Below, piece by piece: positions 7,341-14,818 of a stretch of DNA of 33,751 nt; positions within the stretch are counted from its first letter, which is position 1, and every line of letters starts with the position of its first letter. Source of the DNA: a virus. The notes below the pieces were generated by a model. It was not told the DNA's origin and made no database searches. It was given only the letters and a program-made list of their open reading frames with translations. The translations under genes and the position numbers were made by a program. The stretch spans positions 1 to 33,751 of IMG/VR virus record IMGVR_UViG_3300010885_041216; one strand, given 5' to 3'.

Positions 7341-7525
7341 TCCGGTGGCCTGAGACAGAGTCAATTTCACACCGGCAATAAAGAGCCCCGGATTAATACC
7401 GACAAGCTCTTTCGCCCCGCTAGTTGAAAACTTCCGTTTTTTAATTAGTGGGGCATTACAAAAAAGAGTGGCGGCATTGCAATAACAAATGAACCTTTGT
7501 TTTGGTTTCCTTTGCCGCCATTTTT
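7341..7525 (+). ncRNA. Candidate structured noncoding RNA with four hairpins
   Basis: No credible gene lies here, but four successive stem-loops can be drawn. SL1 pairs CCGGTG (7342-7347) with CACCGG (7370-7375). SL2 pairs AAAGAGC (7380-7386) with GCTCTTT (7406-7412). SL3 pairs GCCCCGCTAGTT (7414-7425) with AATTAGTGGGGC (7443-7454), extended by GAAAAC/GTTTTT around a TTCC tetraloop. SL4 pairs TGGCGGCA (7469-7476) with TGCCGCCA (7513-7520), encloses AACAAA/TTTGTT (7484-7489, 7496-7501), and is followed by TTTTT like an intrinsic terminator. The strand is inferred from that T run and from plus-strand neighbours. Confidence 0.5.
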
Positions 7526-7545
7526 AAAACAGTGGTGAATGTTTA

Positions 7546-7746
7546 ATGTTTGAGTTTCTAAACTTAAAAGCGAGTAAATTAAGAATGTACTTTACCGCAT
7601 CATTTTCGCCTGAAGAAATTGAGGAAATGATTAAGAGCGAACCGCATGAGCTCAGTTGTCTCATTTACATTTGCACTTGTGAAAACAAGGCACTAAAAGA
7701 AAGTCAAAAAACTGGCAGAAAAACGCCAAGCAATTCAGCAATTTAA
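7546..7746 (+). CDS. Hypothetical small protein
   Basis: A 66-residue reading frame with no domain I know (FSPEEIEEMIKSEPHELSCLIYICTCENKALKESQ). The upstream GTGGTGA is a weak ribosome site. It is plausible because it fills the space between the structured stretch and the 21-bp repeats on the same strand, and its composition is protein-like, but a non-functional frame cannot be excluded. Confidence 0.4.
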   Translation: MFEFLNLKASKLRMYFTASFSPEEIEEMIKSEPHELSCLIYICTCENKALKESQKTGRKTPSNSAI

Positions 7747-7780
7747 CAACTTCATTTTAATTCAATTCAAATTTATTCCG

Positions 7781-7873
7781 ATTTAAATATAAGTGTTGCT
7801 TATTTAAATATAAGTGTTGCTTATTTAAATATAAGTGTTGCTTATTTAAATATAAGTGTTGCTTATTTAAATA
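7781..7873. repeat. 21-bp tandem repeat array (4.4 copies)
   Basis: Four identical 21-bp units start at 7781, 7802, 7823 and 7844, followed by a partial 9-bp unit at 7865. Each contains the dyad ATAAG-N5-CTTAT and the palindrome ATTTAAAT, and on the other strand reads AATAAGCAA as in the repressor region. The spacing of two helical turns puts every site on one face of the helix. Likely operators or iterons upstream of the gene at 7895. Confidence 0.8.
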
Positions 7874-7875
7874 CC

Positions 7876-7881
7876 TATAAT
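7876..7881 (+). promoter_or_regulatory. Candidate -10 box (TATAAT)
   Basis: A perfect TATAAT stands 3 bp past the partial repeat and 14 bp before the preferred start codon at 7895. No good -35 hexamer is at 16-18 bp; TTGCTT in the last repeat is only 11 bp away. It is likely that proteins bound to the repeats would control this promoter. Leader length would be very short. Confidence 0.4.
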
Positions 7882-7894
7882 ATAAAATGTGTTT

Positions 7895-8323
7895 ATGAGT
7901 GCCAAGAGCAACCATGAGCAAATAAAAGACACCGATTGCAACGCTGAAAATGCTATCTGCAACGCTGAAAATGCTATCTGCAACGATGAAAATATCGAAA
8001 GCCATGATGAGCACTCAAAGATTGAGGCTCTTTTAATCCTCGTTGAAAGCCTCTTAAAACACATCAACAACAAAAAGCCATGCATTGCCCTCATGCTGCT
8101 TCTCGCTTCGTGTGGCAACAATCTGAGCCCACCACAATCAAAAGCCAACTCAATCTCTTGCGACGTTTTGCGCGACCTTAAAGAGCGCGGAATAAGCCAA
8201 TCACTCACCTATACTGAGCTTCAGGAAATCCAAGCCAGGGTTTATTCAAACGCCTACAAAGAGCTTTCAGGCCAAACTGGCGAGGCCGTCAAGCTCAACC
8301 CACCACTTCCTTGCGTGCTTTAG
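7895..8323 (+). CDS. Lipoprotein-like protein downstream of the repeat array
   Basis: A 142-residue protein from the ATG at 7895; a GTG at 7889 is in frame. The N-terminal part carries a sevenfold-residue repeat (CNAENAI twice, then CNDEN) and a charged helix. A hydrophobic stretch with a lipobox-like end (CIALMLLLASC followed by GNN) is internal, near residue 60-73, rather than at the N-terminus. The C-terminal part has no motif I recognise. A possible reading is a shorter lipoprotein starting inside, but I see no good start codon. It sits between the operator-like array and a terminator, so it may be a lysogen-expressed gene, for example in exclusion; that is inference. Confidence 0.5.
   Translation: MSAKSNHEQIKDTDCNAENAICNAENAICNDENIESHDEHSKIEALLILVESLLKHINNKKPCIALMLLLASCGNNLSPPQSKANSISCDVLRDLKERGISQSLTYTELQEIQARVYSNAYKELSGQTGEAVKLNPPLPCVL
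7937..7993 (+). repeat. 21-bp coding tandem repeat (2.7 copies)
   Basis: Units start at 7937, 7958 and 7979 (the last partial, one mismatch) and encode the heptapeptide repeat CNAENAI. The period is the same 21 bp as the noncoding array 70 bp upstream, but the sequence is different. Confidence 0.7.
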
Positions 8324-8460
8324 ATTAAGATATTTTAACACGCATTGTTTGCCCCTCTATTCCCCGCGTTGACTATCTCAAACTATCTCATTCCCATTCA
8401 ATCCAAAGCCAAATTGCCCGCACTATAAAAGCTTAAACCCCTAAAAAATAGCCAAAACAC

Positions 8461-8493
8461 AGCCAAAGGAGCTCAACTCTTTTGGCTTTTTTT
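8461..8493 (+). terminator. Intrinsic terminator after the lipoprotein-like gene
   Basis: AGCCAAAGGAG (8461-8471) pairs with CTCTTTTGGCT (8477-8487) with one G-T pair and a 5-base loop, and seven T residues follow through 8493. It separates the transcript of the gene at 7895 from the integrase. Confidence 0.85.
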
Positions 8494-8506
8494 GTGCGTC
8501 CTTAAA

Positions 8507-8607
8507 TGGATATAACAGATCTTTCCTAAAGGCGCGCAGTATCCACTTTTGTTCAATGATTTCATGTTCTTAGTTGCTCGCAAAAGGCTTAACATTGGAT
8601 ATGGATA
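8507..8607. promoter_or_regulatory. TGGATA sites, possible integrase arm-type sites
   Basis: TGGATA occurs at 8507-8512, 8596-8601 and 8602-8607, and inverted at 8540-8545. Repeated hexamers on both sides of a core next to an integrase gene are what arm-type Int or Xis sites look like. Short and AT-rich, so weak evidence. Confidence 0.3.
8521..8531 (+). other. Candidate attP core (tRNA anticodon-loop copy)
   Basis: CTTTCCTAAAG is identical to 9903-9913, which is the anticodon loop and flanking stem of the tRNA-Arg(CCT). Many tyrosine integrases cross over exactly there. The repeat flanks the integrase gene on both sides. Flanking bases differ, so identity is limited to 11 bp. Confidence 0.4.
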
Positions 8608-8661
8608 ATAGAAACTAAATGCTCGATTTCCAAAGCACCGTCAAAATGCTAACATTAAAGA

Positions 8662-9858
8662 ATGGCATTCATAGACAAACGAAAAGGGCGCAAGGGCGTT
8701 TATGTTTACTATCATGAGTCGGGCACCGGCAAGCTGAAGCAATTGCCTCGCAAGCTCACCAAGCACCTCGACAACAAGCCACCAATCGAGGCCCAAGCCT
8801 GGCTTGAGAATTGGGAAAAGAGCCACGGCAAGACGGTTGACCGCGCCAATCGAATTCACTTGAGAAGCGATGAAAGACTTCAAACCCTTTGGAGCAAGTA
8901 CCAATCAGAGCGGGCCAAGAGCCGAAAGCGCCGCGAGAAAACAACCGAAAGCGAGCTTGGGGTTTTCAATAACCACTTTTTGCCATTCTTTGTCGGTGAG
9001 CACCAAAACAAGAATCCAGAAACTTGGCACGATCTTGTGCCCGACTTTCACACTTGGCTTTACAGTAAAGATTATAAAGATGGCACCATTCAAAAGTCGC
9101 TTTGGACCCTTGAACGCTTTGGCCAGTTTCTCGTGTTTCAGCGAATCATGTCTTTCCCCTTCTCTGTCTTAATTCCGGCAAGGGAAAATAAGAAAATCAC
9201 ACCACTCAAGGTGAGGCTGACACCTGAAGCCGTTTTGAAGTTTGTTCAAAAGTACCGGCCAGCCAAAAATCTTGGCCGCTCATCCGTCATCTCAGCCGAT
9301 GAAATGAAGCTCGCCGTTTTGCTTTCTTACTTTGCAGCTCTCTCGCCTTCAGAGCTTGGCGGGCTTGAAAAGGAAAGCTTCTTTACTGGCGAGTACACTG
9401 AAGCCAACTCAAAAACATTGCCAGGCTTCCGCGCTGAGAAAATGGGCTCTCTCTTATCCGTGGCCATCACCAAAACAATTTCAAGCGGGCGCAACAAAGT
9501 GCCTGTTGAATTCACAAAAAATGACTATCGCCGCGCTGTGGTTAACATTTGGAATAGAGAGGCCGCCCTTATGATTGCCAACATTCTTGAAAGTCGCCCC
9601 AAGGGAAGGCTTTTCCCGCTTTCTTATGACGGCTTAGTTCAAGCTTGGAACCGCGAAGTCAGGCCCCACCTTGGCACCACTATTCACGACTTGAGGCGCT
9701 CAAGTGCGCTTTATCTTGGAAGAATCAAAAGAATAAGCCTTACCCTCTTGCAAGAGCACATGCGTCACTCTGAAATCGAAACAACCATGCTTTATATTCG
9801 TGAGCCAAACATTCCAGAAAAGCATGAAAAAGTGATTCAGAACTTCAAAGCGATTTGA
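8662..9858 (+). CDS. Tyrosine recombinase (integrase)
   Basis: A 398-residue phage integrase. The N-terminal part (DKRKGRKGVYVYYHESGTGKLKQ) resembles arm-binding domains; a SAM-like core-binding domain spans about 70-170. In the catalytic domain, TIHDLRR gives His342 and Arg345, MRHSEIETTMLYI gives His369 and the nucleophile Tyr378, and GRNKVPV probably holds the beta-hairpin Lys. The segment where the first catalytic Arg is expected reads YFAALSPSELGGL: Ser228 replaces Arg in the usual GLRxSEL. The gene ends 14 bp before the tRNA-Arg gene, the expected target. Function is well supported; activity without Arg I is an open question. Confidence 0.85.
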   Translation: MAFIDKRKGRKGVYVYYHESGTGKLKQLPRKLTKHLDNKPPIEAQAWLENWEKSHGKTVDRANRIHLRSDERLQTLWSKYQSERAKSRKRREKTTESELGVFNNHFLPFFVGEHQNKNPETWHDLVPDFHTWLYSKDYKDGTIQKSLWTLERFGQFLVFQRIMSFPFSVLIPARENKKITPLKVRLTPEAVLKFVQKYRPAKNLGRSSVISADEMKLAVLLSYFAALSPSELGGLEKESFFTGEYTEANSKTLPGFRAEKMGSLLSVAITKTISSGRNKVPVEFTKNDYRRAVVNIWNREAALMIANILESRPKGRLFPLSYDGLVQAWNREVRPHLGTTIHDLRRSSALYLGRIKRISLTLLQEHMRHSEIETTMLYIREPNIPEKHEKVIQNFKAI

Positions 9859-9872
9859 TAGGGTTTGCGCGT

Positions 9873-9948
9873 GACCCCATAGCTCAACAGGATAGAGCAC
9901 CACTTTCCTAAAGTGGAAATCCCCGTTCAAGTCGGGGTGGGGTCGCCA
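9873..9948 (+). tRNA. tRNA-Arg (anticodon CCT)
   Basis: A full 76-nt cloverleaf. Acceptor GACCCCA pairs with TGGGGTC (9938-9944), D stem GCTC/GAGC, anticodon stem CCACT/AGTGG with loop TTCCTAA (anticodon 9907-9909), T stem CCCCG/CGGGG with TTCAAGT loop, discriminator G and encoded CCA. All stems pair without mismatch, so it looks functional. It overlaps the last 22 bp of the endolysin gene on the opposite strand. A complete tRNA in a phage attachment region is unusual, since most carry only the 3' half. Confidence 0.95.
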
Positions 9949-10445
9949 CTCACCAATCGCACATATCCTAAGACGCGCATTTTATTGGTGCCATGAGGTG
10001 AGCGCACTTTTCTAAAGCAGCCATCACCCTCGCGATTGATACCGCTTCCATTTGAGCTTGTGTTAAATTCAATCGTTTTCAGCATGCCGTTTTCTAACAC
10101 GCCCTCAATGAGGCCGGCGTGCCCTTTCGCGGGCTCGTCGATTCGCTGCCAAATGATCACGCTTCCTGGCTCCGGTTCCGCAACATGCCCGCGCAAGCTT
10201 TTACGATAAAAAGCAACGGTTGAGCCTGTGATTGCACAATCAAGCTGTAAACCATGCTCTTGCGCTACTTTGTGCGCGAGATAAAGAATTGCGCTTAAGC
10301 AATAAGGCGAACCAAGGGGCGCTTTTGTGAAGCTATTACAAGCATCAATGAATGGGCTGCGGTTAGGCTCCCGCTCACCTTCCCCCCCCACCAAAAGAGA
10401 GGCTTCATTGATAAGCGCGAGAGCAAAGTTTGAGGGCTGAGTCAT
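9927..10445 (-). CDS. Endolysin with CHAP-type peptidase/amidase domain
   Basis: A 172-residue protein. The CHAP/NlpC-like arrangement is visible: SPYCLSAILYLAHKVA places the catalytic Cys at the start of a helix, PGSVIIWQRIDEPAKGHAGLIEG supplies the His, and KTIEFNTSSNGSG supplies the polar Asn. Such enzymes cut peptidoglycan peptide or amide bonds. No signal peptide, so export should depend on the holin. The last seven residues (SGDPTPT) are encoded by the complement of the tRNA 3' end. The start overlaps the stop of the preceding small gene (ATGA). Confidence 0.75.
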   Translation of the reverse strand: MTQPSNFALALINEASLLVGGEGEREPNRSPFIDACNSFTKAPLGSPYCLSAILYLAHKVAQEHGLQLDCAITGSTVAFYRKSLRGHVAEPEPGSVIIWQRIDEPAKGHAGLIEGVLENGMLKTIEFNTSSNGSGINREGDGCFRKVRSPHGTNKMRVLGYVRLVSGDPTPT

Positions 10446-10642
10446 TGCTTAAGCTCCATTTTGTCCATTGGGGCGAGCCTGTCGATTTGATTGCAAGCCA
10501 TCACAATTTCAATATAAGCCTCGTCAATTTCATCAAGCCTTGATGAATCGCTGCCAATGCTAATGAGGTACTTTACTTTAAAAAATAGATTTTCAAGCTT
10601 CATTAATCGTGTTGCGCTCTTTTTGTAATCATCAAAGCTCAT
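10442..10642 (-). CDS. Hypothetical small helical protein
   Basis: A 66-residue protein, predicted mostly helical (FDDYKKSATRLMKLENLFFKVKYL, then RLDEIDEAYIEIVMACNQIDRL). No membrane segment or motif. It is coupled to the endolysin by ATGA overlap and lies after the fibre genes, so it could be a lysis regulator or a fibre accessory. No function is assigned. Confidence 0.5.
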   Translation of the reverse strand: MSFDDYKKSATRLMKLENLFFKVKYLISIGSDSSRLDEIDEAYIEIVMACNQIDRLAPMDKMELKQ

Positions 10643-10646
10643 TGTT

Positions 10647-10934
10647 TTATATCGGTGAGGGCTTCGGGTATTTTGCTTTAACAGCTAAACGCATGTTTTG
10701 AAGCTCTTGAACCGCAAATTCCCCGCCATCAAAATAAGCGTTTAAGAAATCCTCAATGCCCGGATATTCTGCCATTCTGTTTTTGTAACACTCTTCGAGT
10801 TCTGTGGTTGAGACGATGATTTCGCAATCAGGGTATTCATTTATTAATCCCTGCATGGCAAGCTCAAACTCGTTTTCCTCAACAATTGACAAGGCCATTT
10901 GGATTTCATTTTTTTTGACTATGATTTTTTTCAT
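10647..10934 (-). CDS. Hypothetical protein after the collagen-like fibre
   Basis: A 95-residue acidic protein from the ATG at 10934, one base after the fibre stop codon. An upstream ATG at 10973 would overlap the fibre's end. The N-terminus (MKKIIVKKNEIQMALSIVEENEFELAMQGLINEYP) suggests a small alpha/beta fold. The position just after a tail fibre is that of tail-fibre assembly chaperones, but the sequence does not resemble one I know. Confidence 0.5.
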   Translation of the reverse strand: MKKIIVKKNEIQMALSIVEENEFELAMQGLINEYPDCEIIVSTTELEECYKNRMAEYPGIEDFLNAYFDGGEFAVQELQNMRLAVKAKYPKPSPI

Positions 10935-10935
10935 C

Positions 10936-13899
10936 TTAACATCCTGAGTACACGCTAATTGACCCTGCTTCAAGCTTCACAACCGCTGAAGTTCCACCGT
11001 TAAAGCGCTCATTGTGAGGGTATAGTTGCACGTTTGGAAGGTTTGAGCTAATTGTACCAATCTCAGTTAAATCACTAATCAAGCCCGTAATTTGATAGTG
11101 AAGCTCACTTGAGCCAGCCGCATTGTAAAAATCAACTTTGAAAATATTATCGGTAGCGGAAATTGAATAAAGGTTTAACAATGTGACTTTTGTTGTTGCG
11201 CCTGGGGTAGCGCCATTGTGATAAATGTAAAACTTCGTATCACCCGCTCCAGAGTCATGACCAAAGCAAAAAAAGTTAGTCAATGAATTCATTAATGGGT
11301 TGTTATTTGATGAGCCGTTGATTGCTGTTGCTGAGGATGAGTTATTCATGCCACAAAAATGCCTTGCTCCCGCCACCGTTGCGGCATCGTTAATCATGAA
11401 AATCGTACTAAATCGCAACCCCCCACCAACACTGAATGAAGTTGAAGCACCACGAAAGCCTGTTGTTGATCCCGCTGTTGAAGTTGTGTTTAAAGTCACA
11501 TGCGGAATTTTACCAATGACTGAAGCACTACTGTATGGGGCAAGGGCAATCGTGCCGGTTGAGCCTGTGGTCATGCCGTTCAAGCCTGACAATATTGATG
11601 AGCCCATCGTCACTCGGATTGAATAGTTCATTTCATTTCCGTCTAGTTTAAAGCGTGTCAGCTCATTAAGCTGCGTCCCGAGCTTGGTTTTAATCGTTGC
11701 GGTCGTCTCGTCGCCTGTATTGGTGCCTGAAAGGTTAGAACCTAAAACAGTTCCACTTGCTTTCACGTTTCCGTTTACATCTAAAAGCTCTGAAGGTGTA
11801 TCGGTTCCAATCCCTACTCTACCGTTTGCTAAAATGGTAAGAAGATTTGTCGTCCAGTTTCTAAACTGATAAAGCGGTCGAGTCACAACCGCCGCTAAAA
11901 CACCTAAAGTTGTTTGCGTTTGCGCTCTGAACACGTTGATAGGATTTGTTCCGGTGTCATCCGTGTTGAAAATGAAACCCTGATACAAAGACGCAGAGTT
12001 GATGTTTCCGTTTGCTTGCGTGTGCGCAAGTGAAGGAACAAATGTTCCGTCCGTTGTCGCGGCGTTGCCGATATTCAAGTTTGCGGTTGAATCCGAAACT
12101 GAGAATGAAGCGATTGCCTCTGCGGTTGAAGGTATCGCAGTGGTTTTCACGCTCAATGTCGCACTGCCTGCGGTTGGAATAGTATTGATTCCGACTTTTC
12201 CAGAGCTAGTGATTCTCATTCGCTCAGTACGAGTAGCGCCTTCACCTGTTGCAAAAGTAATTGCTTGAGGTACTGCACTTGTAGAAACAGCCCCGTCTAC
12301 TGAAAAAGTAATTCCTGCCGTTGTGATATTAGTTGTGCCATCATGACCAGCGCCGACGATAGATAAAGTCTGATCACCATTTTGTACTGCTGTAGGTGCG
12401 TCAAGAGTATTGCGAGAGCGAGTAGATTTGAAAACACCTCGATGCCCAGAAGTATCACTAGAAGTGATAATGTTAAATCCGGGGGCCGTAGATTCAGCGC
12501 TCAAAGTTATAAAATCACTGGTATAAAGTGTTGAGCTAACTGTTTTATCAACAGATGAAACTTGAAGCGGTGAAACTCTATTGGTAACACCAATTCCCAA
12601 ACTTCCGGTCACTGTGTCACCGGTCTTTAAAACATAGCGAGCATCACCTCTAGTATCGTTGTGATATTGAGTGTGATCATCTGCATTGAGATTGCTTAGT
12701 AAGCTATGATCACTAACGCCACTTGCACCCGCTGGGCCTTGCGGGCCAGTCGCTCCGGTTGCGCCGGTTGCACCTTGTGGACCTGCGGGGCCAACGTCAC
12801 CTTGAATGCCTTGCGGGCCTGTTGCGCCAGTTGGTCCTTGAATCCCTTGGGGTCCAGTGTTTCCAATTGGTCCTTGCGAGCCAGTGTCTCCGGTATCGCC
12901 TTTCAAACCTTGAATGCCTTGAATGCCCTGCGGGCCTGCCGGTCCAGTTAAACCAATCGGGCCTTGCGGTCCAATGTCGCCAGTGTCTCCTTTTAGGCCT
13001 TGAATTCCTTGCGGGCCTTGTGGGCCTGTCAGACCAATTTCACCCTGTAAACCTTGAGGCCCAACATCTCCTTGAGGCCCTTGAATACCTTGCAAGCCTT
13101 GTGGCCCTTGAGTTCCAACATCACCTTGCAAACCTTGAATGCCTTGAGGTCCTTGTGGCCCCGGCTCGCCTTGAATACCTTGCGGACCGGTTGCACCTTG
13201 AGCACCTTGCGGGCCCATCGGACCAACATCGCCAGTGTCGCCCTTTGGTCCTTGCGAACCTGCCGGGCCGGTGAGCCCTTGTGCGCCCTGCGGACCGGTA
13301 TCGCCAACGTCGCCTTTAATACCTTGAGGCCCCTGTAAACCTTGCGGACCTTGGGGGCCTGTTTCTCCCTGAATTCCTTGAGGCCCAATGTCTCCTTGCA
13401 CTCCTTGAGGGCCTTGCGGTCCGGTTGAGCCAGTTAATCCGATTGGCCCCTGTGAACCGGTTAAACCAGTGTCACCTTTTGGCCCCTGTGGTCCAGTTGC
13501 ACCGGTATCGCCTTTTAATCCTTGTAAGCCTTGCAGGCCTGTCGCTCCGGTGTCGCCTTTAATTCCTTGAGAGCCTTGTGGGCCTTGAGGCCCTGTTGCG
13601 CCGGTCGCTCCGGGCAAGCCTTGAGCACCGGTTGCGCCAGTGTCGCCCTTAATTCCCTGCGGACCTTGAGGGCCAATTGCTCCCGCTGGGCCGATCTCTC
13701 CTTGATCACCTTTTAAACCTTGCGGACCTTGAGCGCCGGTTGCTCCAGTTTCGCCGGTGTCACCCTTATCGCCTTTTGGGCCTGGCACCGCGCTTGGCAA
13801 GAGGTTCAAATTTACATCATCATTTGGAGCGTTAATTGAAACGCTGATTTCAACGCTGTCATTGCTTGGCTCGCTAATGTTTACAATAATGTCACTCAT
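10936..13899 (-). CDS. Collagen-like tail fibre protein
   Basis: A 987-residue protein. After a short N-terminal virion-attachment segment (about 1-38), residues about 39-395 are uninterrupted Gly-X-Y repeats dominated by GPQGPQG and GDTGATG, which form a collagen triple helix. [25 protein letters not shown] then resembles linkers in phage fibres, followed by repeats with the [18 protein letters not shown] motif typical of trimeric fibres. The C-terminal 250 residues would be the receptor-binding tip. It likely binds the host surface. Start overlaps the upstream stop (ATGA). Confidence 0.85.
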   Translation of the reverse strand: MSDIIVNISEPSNDSVEISVSINAPNDDVNLNLLPSAVPGPKGDKGDTGETGATGAQGPQGLKGDQGEIGPAGAIGPQGPQGIKGDTGATGAQGLPGATGATGPQGPQGSQGIKGDTGATGLQGLQGLKGDTGATGPQGPKGDTGLTGSQGPIGLTGSTGPQGPQGVQGDIGPQGIQGETGPQGPQGLQGPQGIKGDVGDTGPQGAQGLTGPAGSQGPKGDTGDVGPMGPQGAQGATGPQGIQGEPGPQGPQGIQGLQGDVGTQGPQGLQGIQGPQGDVGPQGLQGEIGLTGPQGPQGIQGLKGDTGDIGPQGPIGLTGPAGPQGIQGIQGLKGDTGDTGSQGPIGNTGPQGIQGPTGATGPQGIQGDVGPAGPQGATGATGATGPQGPAGASGVSDHSLLSNLNADDHTQYHNDTRGDARYVLKTGDTVTGSLGIGVTNRVSPLQVSSVDKTVSSTLYTSDFITLSAESTAPGFNIITSSDTSGHRGVFKSTRSRNTLDAPTAVQNGDQTLSIVGAGHDGTTNITTAGITFSVDGAVSTSAVPQAITFATGEGATRTERMRITSSGKVGINTIPTAGSATLSVKTTAIPSTAEAIASFSVSDSTANLNIGNAATTDGTFVPSLAHTQANGNINSASLYQGFIFNTDDTGTNPINVFRAQTQTTLGVLAAVVTRPLYQFRNWTTNLLTILANGRVGIGTDTPSELLDVNGNVKASGTVLGSNLSGTNTGDETTATIKTKLGTQLNELTRFKLDGNEMNYSIRVTMGSSILSGLNGMTTGSTGTIALAPYSSASVIGKIPHVTLNTTSTAGSTTGFRGASTSFSVGGGLRFSTIFMINDAATVAGARHFCGMNNSSSATAINGSSNNNPLMNSLTNFFCFGHDSGAGDTKFYIYHNGATPGATTKVTLLNLYSISATDNIFKVDFYNAAGSSELHYQITGLISDLTEIGTISSNLPNVQLYPHNERFNGGTSAVVKLEAGSISVYSGC

Positions 13900-14261
13900 A
13901 GAGTCACCCCTGGGGTCAGTTCAAAAGTTCCCTCGCAAATTCTTTTCTTCGTGCCATCAGGCTTTTGCATCAAAATGTCGTAAACAAAGAACGCGGATTT
14001 TTTAACGTGATCGCTCTGAACGGGAATTGGCATAGCTGAAGTCACTGCCGCACTCAAATTCAAATGAGCAATGCCAAGAGCGGGGTTGCCTTTATTCACT
14101 GTGAATTCAGCAATGACGGTTGTTAAATCGGCCTTTGATTTGATTTTGCCAAAAAAAATGTAATTCGTAATGTCGATTGCGGTTGTGCCGTTCTTGCATT
14201 CGATTGCAAGCGTGTAATCATCACCTTGAGCCACTTTCAAATCGTTTCTCTTAACGCTCAT
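13896..14261 (-). CDS. BppU-like N-domain / fibre-associated structural protein
   Basis: A 121-residue protein from the ATG at 14261, which forms an ATGA overlap with the lipoprotein stop; a longer reading from 14408 would run through that gene. The sequence [43 protein letters not shown] and the [25 protein letters not shown] stretch resemble the Ig-like N-terminal domain of baseplate upper proteins. It is coupled to the collagen-like fibre by ATGA, so it probably forms part of the fibre base. Family call is moderate. Confidence 0.55.
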   Translation of the reverse strand: MSVKRNDLKVAQGDDYTLAIECKNGTTAIDITNYIFFGKIKSKADLTTVIAEFTVNKGNPALGIAHLNLSAAVTSAMPIPVQSDHVKKSAFFVYDILMQKPDGTKKRICEGTFELTPGVTL

Positions 14262-14818
14262 TTGCAACATTTCTCCATTATCTGATTCATGTAATAAGGC
14301 ACCGTCATTTCGCGCCCTTTGTAATTTTTGAAAGCATGCGAGTAATTGAGCGGGCTCAAATGCGTGCTCTCGTGAAGAGCGGTGCTCGCAAAGTCGCAAA
14401 TTGACCAACCACCAATCATGCGCCGATTGAAATAAAAGATGCCTTTTTCAGCGTACGCAACCGCACTTGTGAAACGCTGGCTGTAATAACTAATCACGGC
14501 CTCAATTTGCGCTGATTTAATCTTTGAATAAACAATTTGAGGCGAGTCTTTTGTTTCATTGAGCTTTAAGCCAGGCTTAAGCATTTCATTTTTAAAGCAT
14601 TCGCCGTTTACTGCTTCATTCACCTTTTCTTCGATTTTAGTGACCGTGATGGCATCATCAATGGTGGCGAGAGAACTTGGCAGAAATTTGAATTTCGCGT
14701 TTTCAATTGGCTCTTTTACCGGCTCAACAACAACGCTCGGCTTTTGTTCAAACTTGATTGGTTTGTGAGAGCAAGATGAAACCGCCAAAACAGCAATCAG
14801 AATTAAAACTTTATTCAT
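14258..14818 (-). CDS. Lipoprotein with HExxH peptidase-like motif
   Basis: A 186-residue protein with a lipoprotein signal (MNKVLILIAVLAVSSC, Cys16 the acylated residue), so it would sit in the cell envelope. The distal half has FASTALHESTHLSPLNYSH, with HESTH at 149-153 and His161 as a possible third zinc ligand, as in zincin peptidases. It stands inside the lysis/fibre region, ATGA-coupled on both sides. It may act on envelope proteins during lysis, or be a surface-exposed lysogeny protein. No family name can be given safely. Confidence 0.6.
   Translation of the reverse strand: MNKVLILIAVLAVSSCSHKPIKFEQKPSVVVEPVKEPIENAKFKFLPSSLATIDDAITVTKIEEKVNEAVNGECFKNEMLKPGLKLNETKDSPQIVYSKIKSAQIEAVISYYSQRFTSAVAYAEKGIFYFNRRMIGGWSICDFASTALHESTHLSPLNYSHAFKNYKGREMTVPYYMNQIMEKCCK

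Larger units (their letters stand above)
8324..8661. other. Gene-free region upstream of the integrase
   Basis: This 338-bp stretch holds no credible gene. It contains a 10-bp tandem repeat of ACTATCTCA (8372-8380, 8382-8390), the terminator at 8461-8493, an 11-bp copy of the tRNA anticodon loop (8521-8531), a set of TGGATA sites (8507-8607), and CGTCAAAATGC at 8639-8649 close to the integrase start. It is the likely attachment and integrase-control region. Confidence 0.5.

Noticed and set aside
7341-7525. Retron or group II intron origin for the structured stretch
   Set aside because: No reverse transcriptase gene is present anywhere in the window.
7781-7873. CRISPR-like array
   Set aside because: Units are contiguous 21-bp copies with no spacers and no cas genes nearby.
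7757-8014. Minus-strand frame with YLNKQHL repeats and a hydrophobic start
   Set aside because: It is the reverse reading of the 21-bp array and of the plus-strand gene; a 21-bp repeat is open in several frames. No ribosome site seen.
12706-13716. Plus-strand and other-frame open readings over the collagen region
   Set aside because: They are by-products of the Gly-X-Y codon repetition on the minus strand.
14452-14457. CGTACG as a further start-associated motif
   Set aside because: It lies inside the lipoprotein gene (codons GCG TAC GCT) and lacks the extended pattern.
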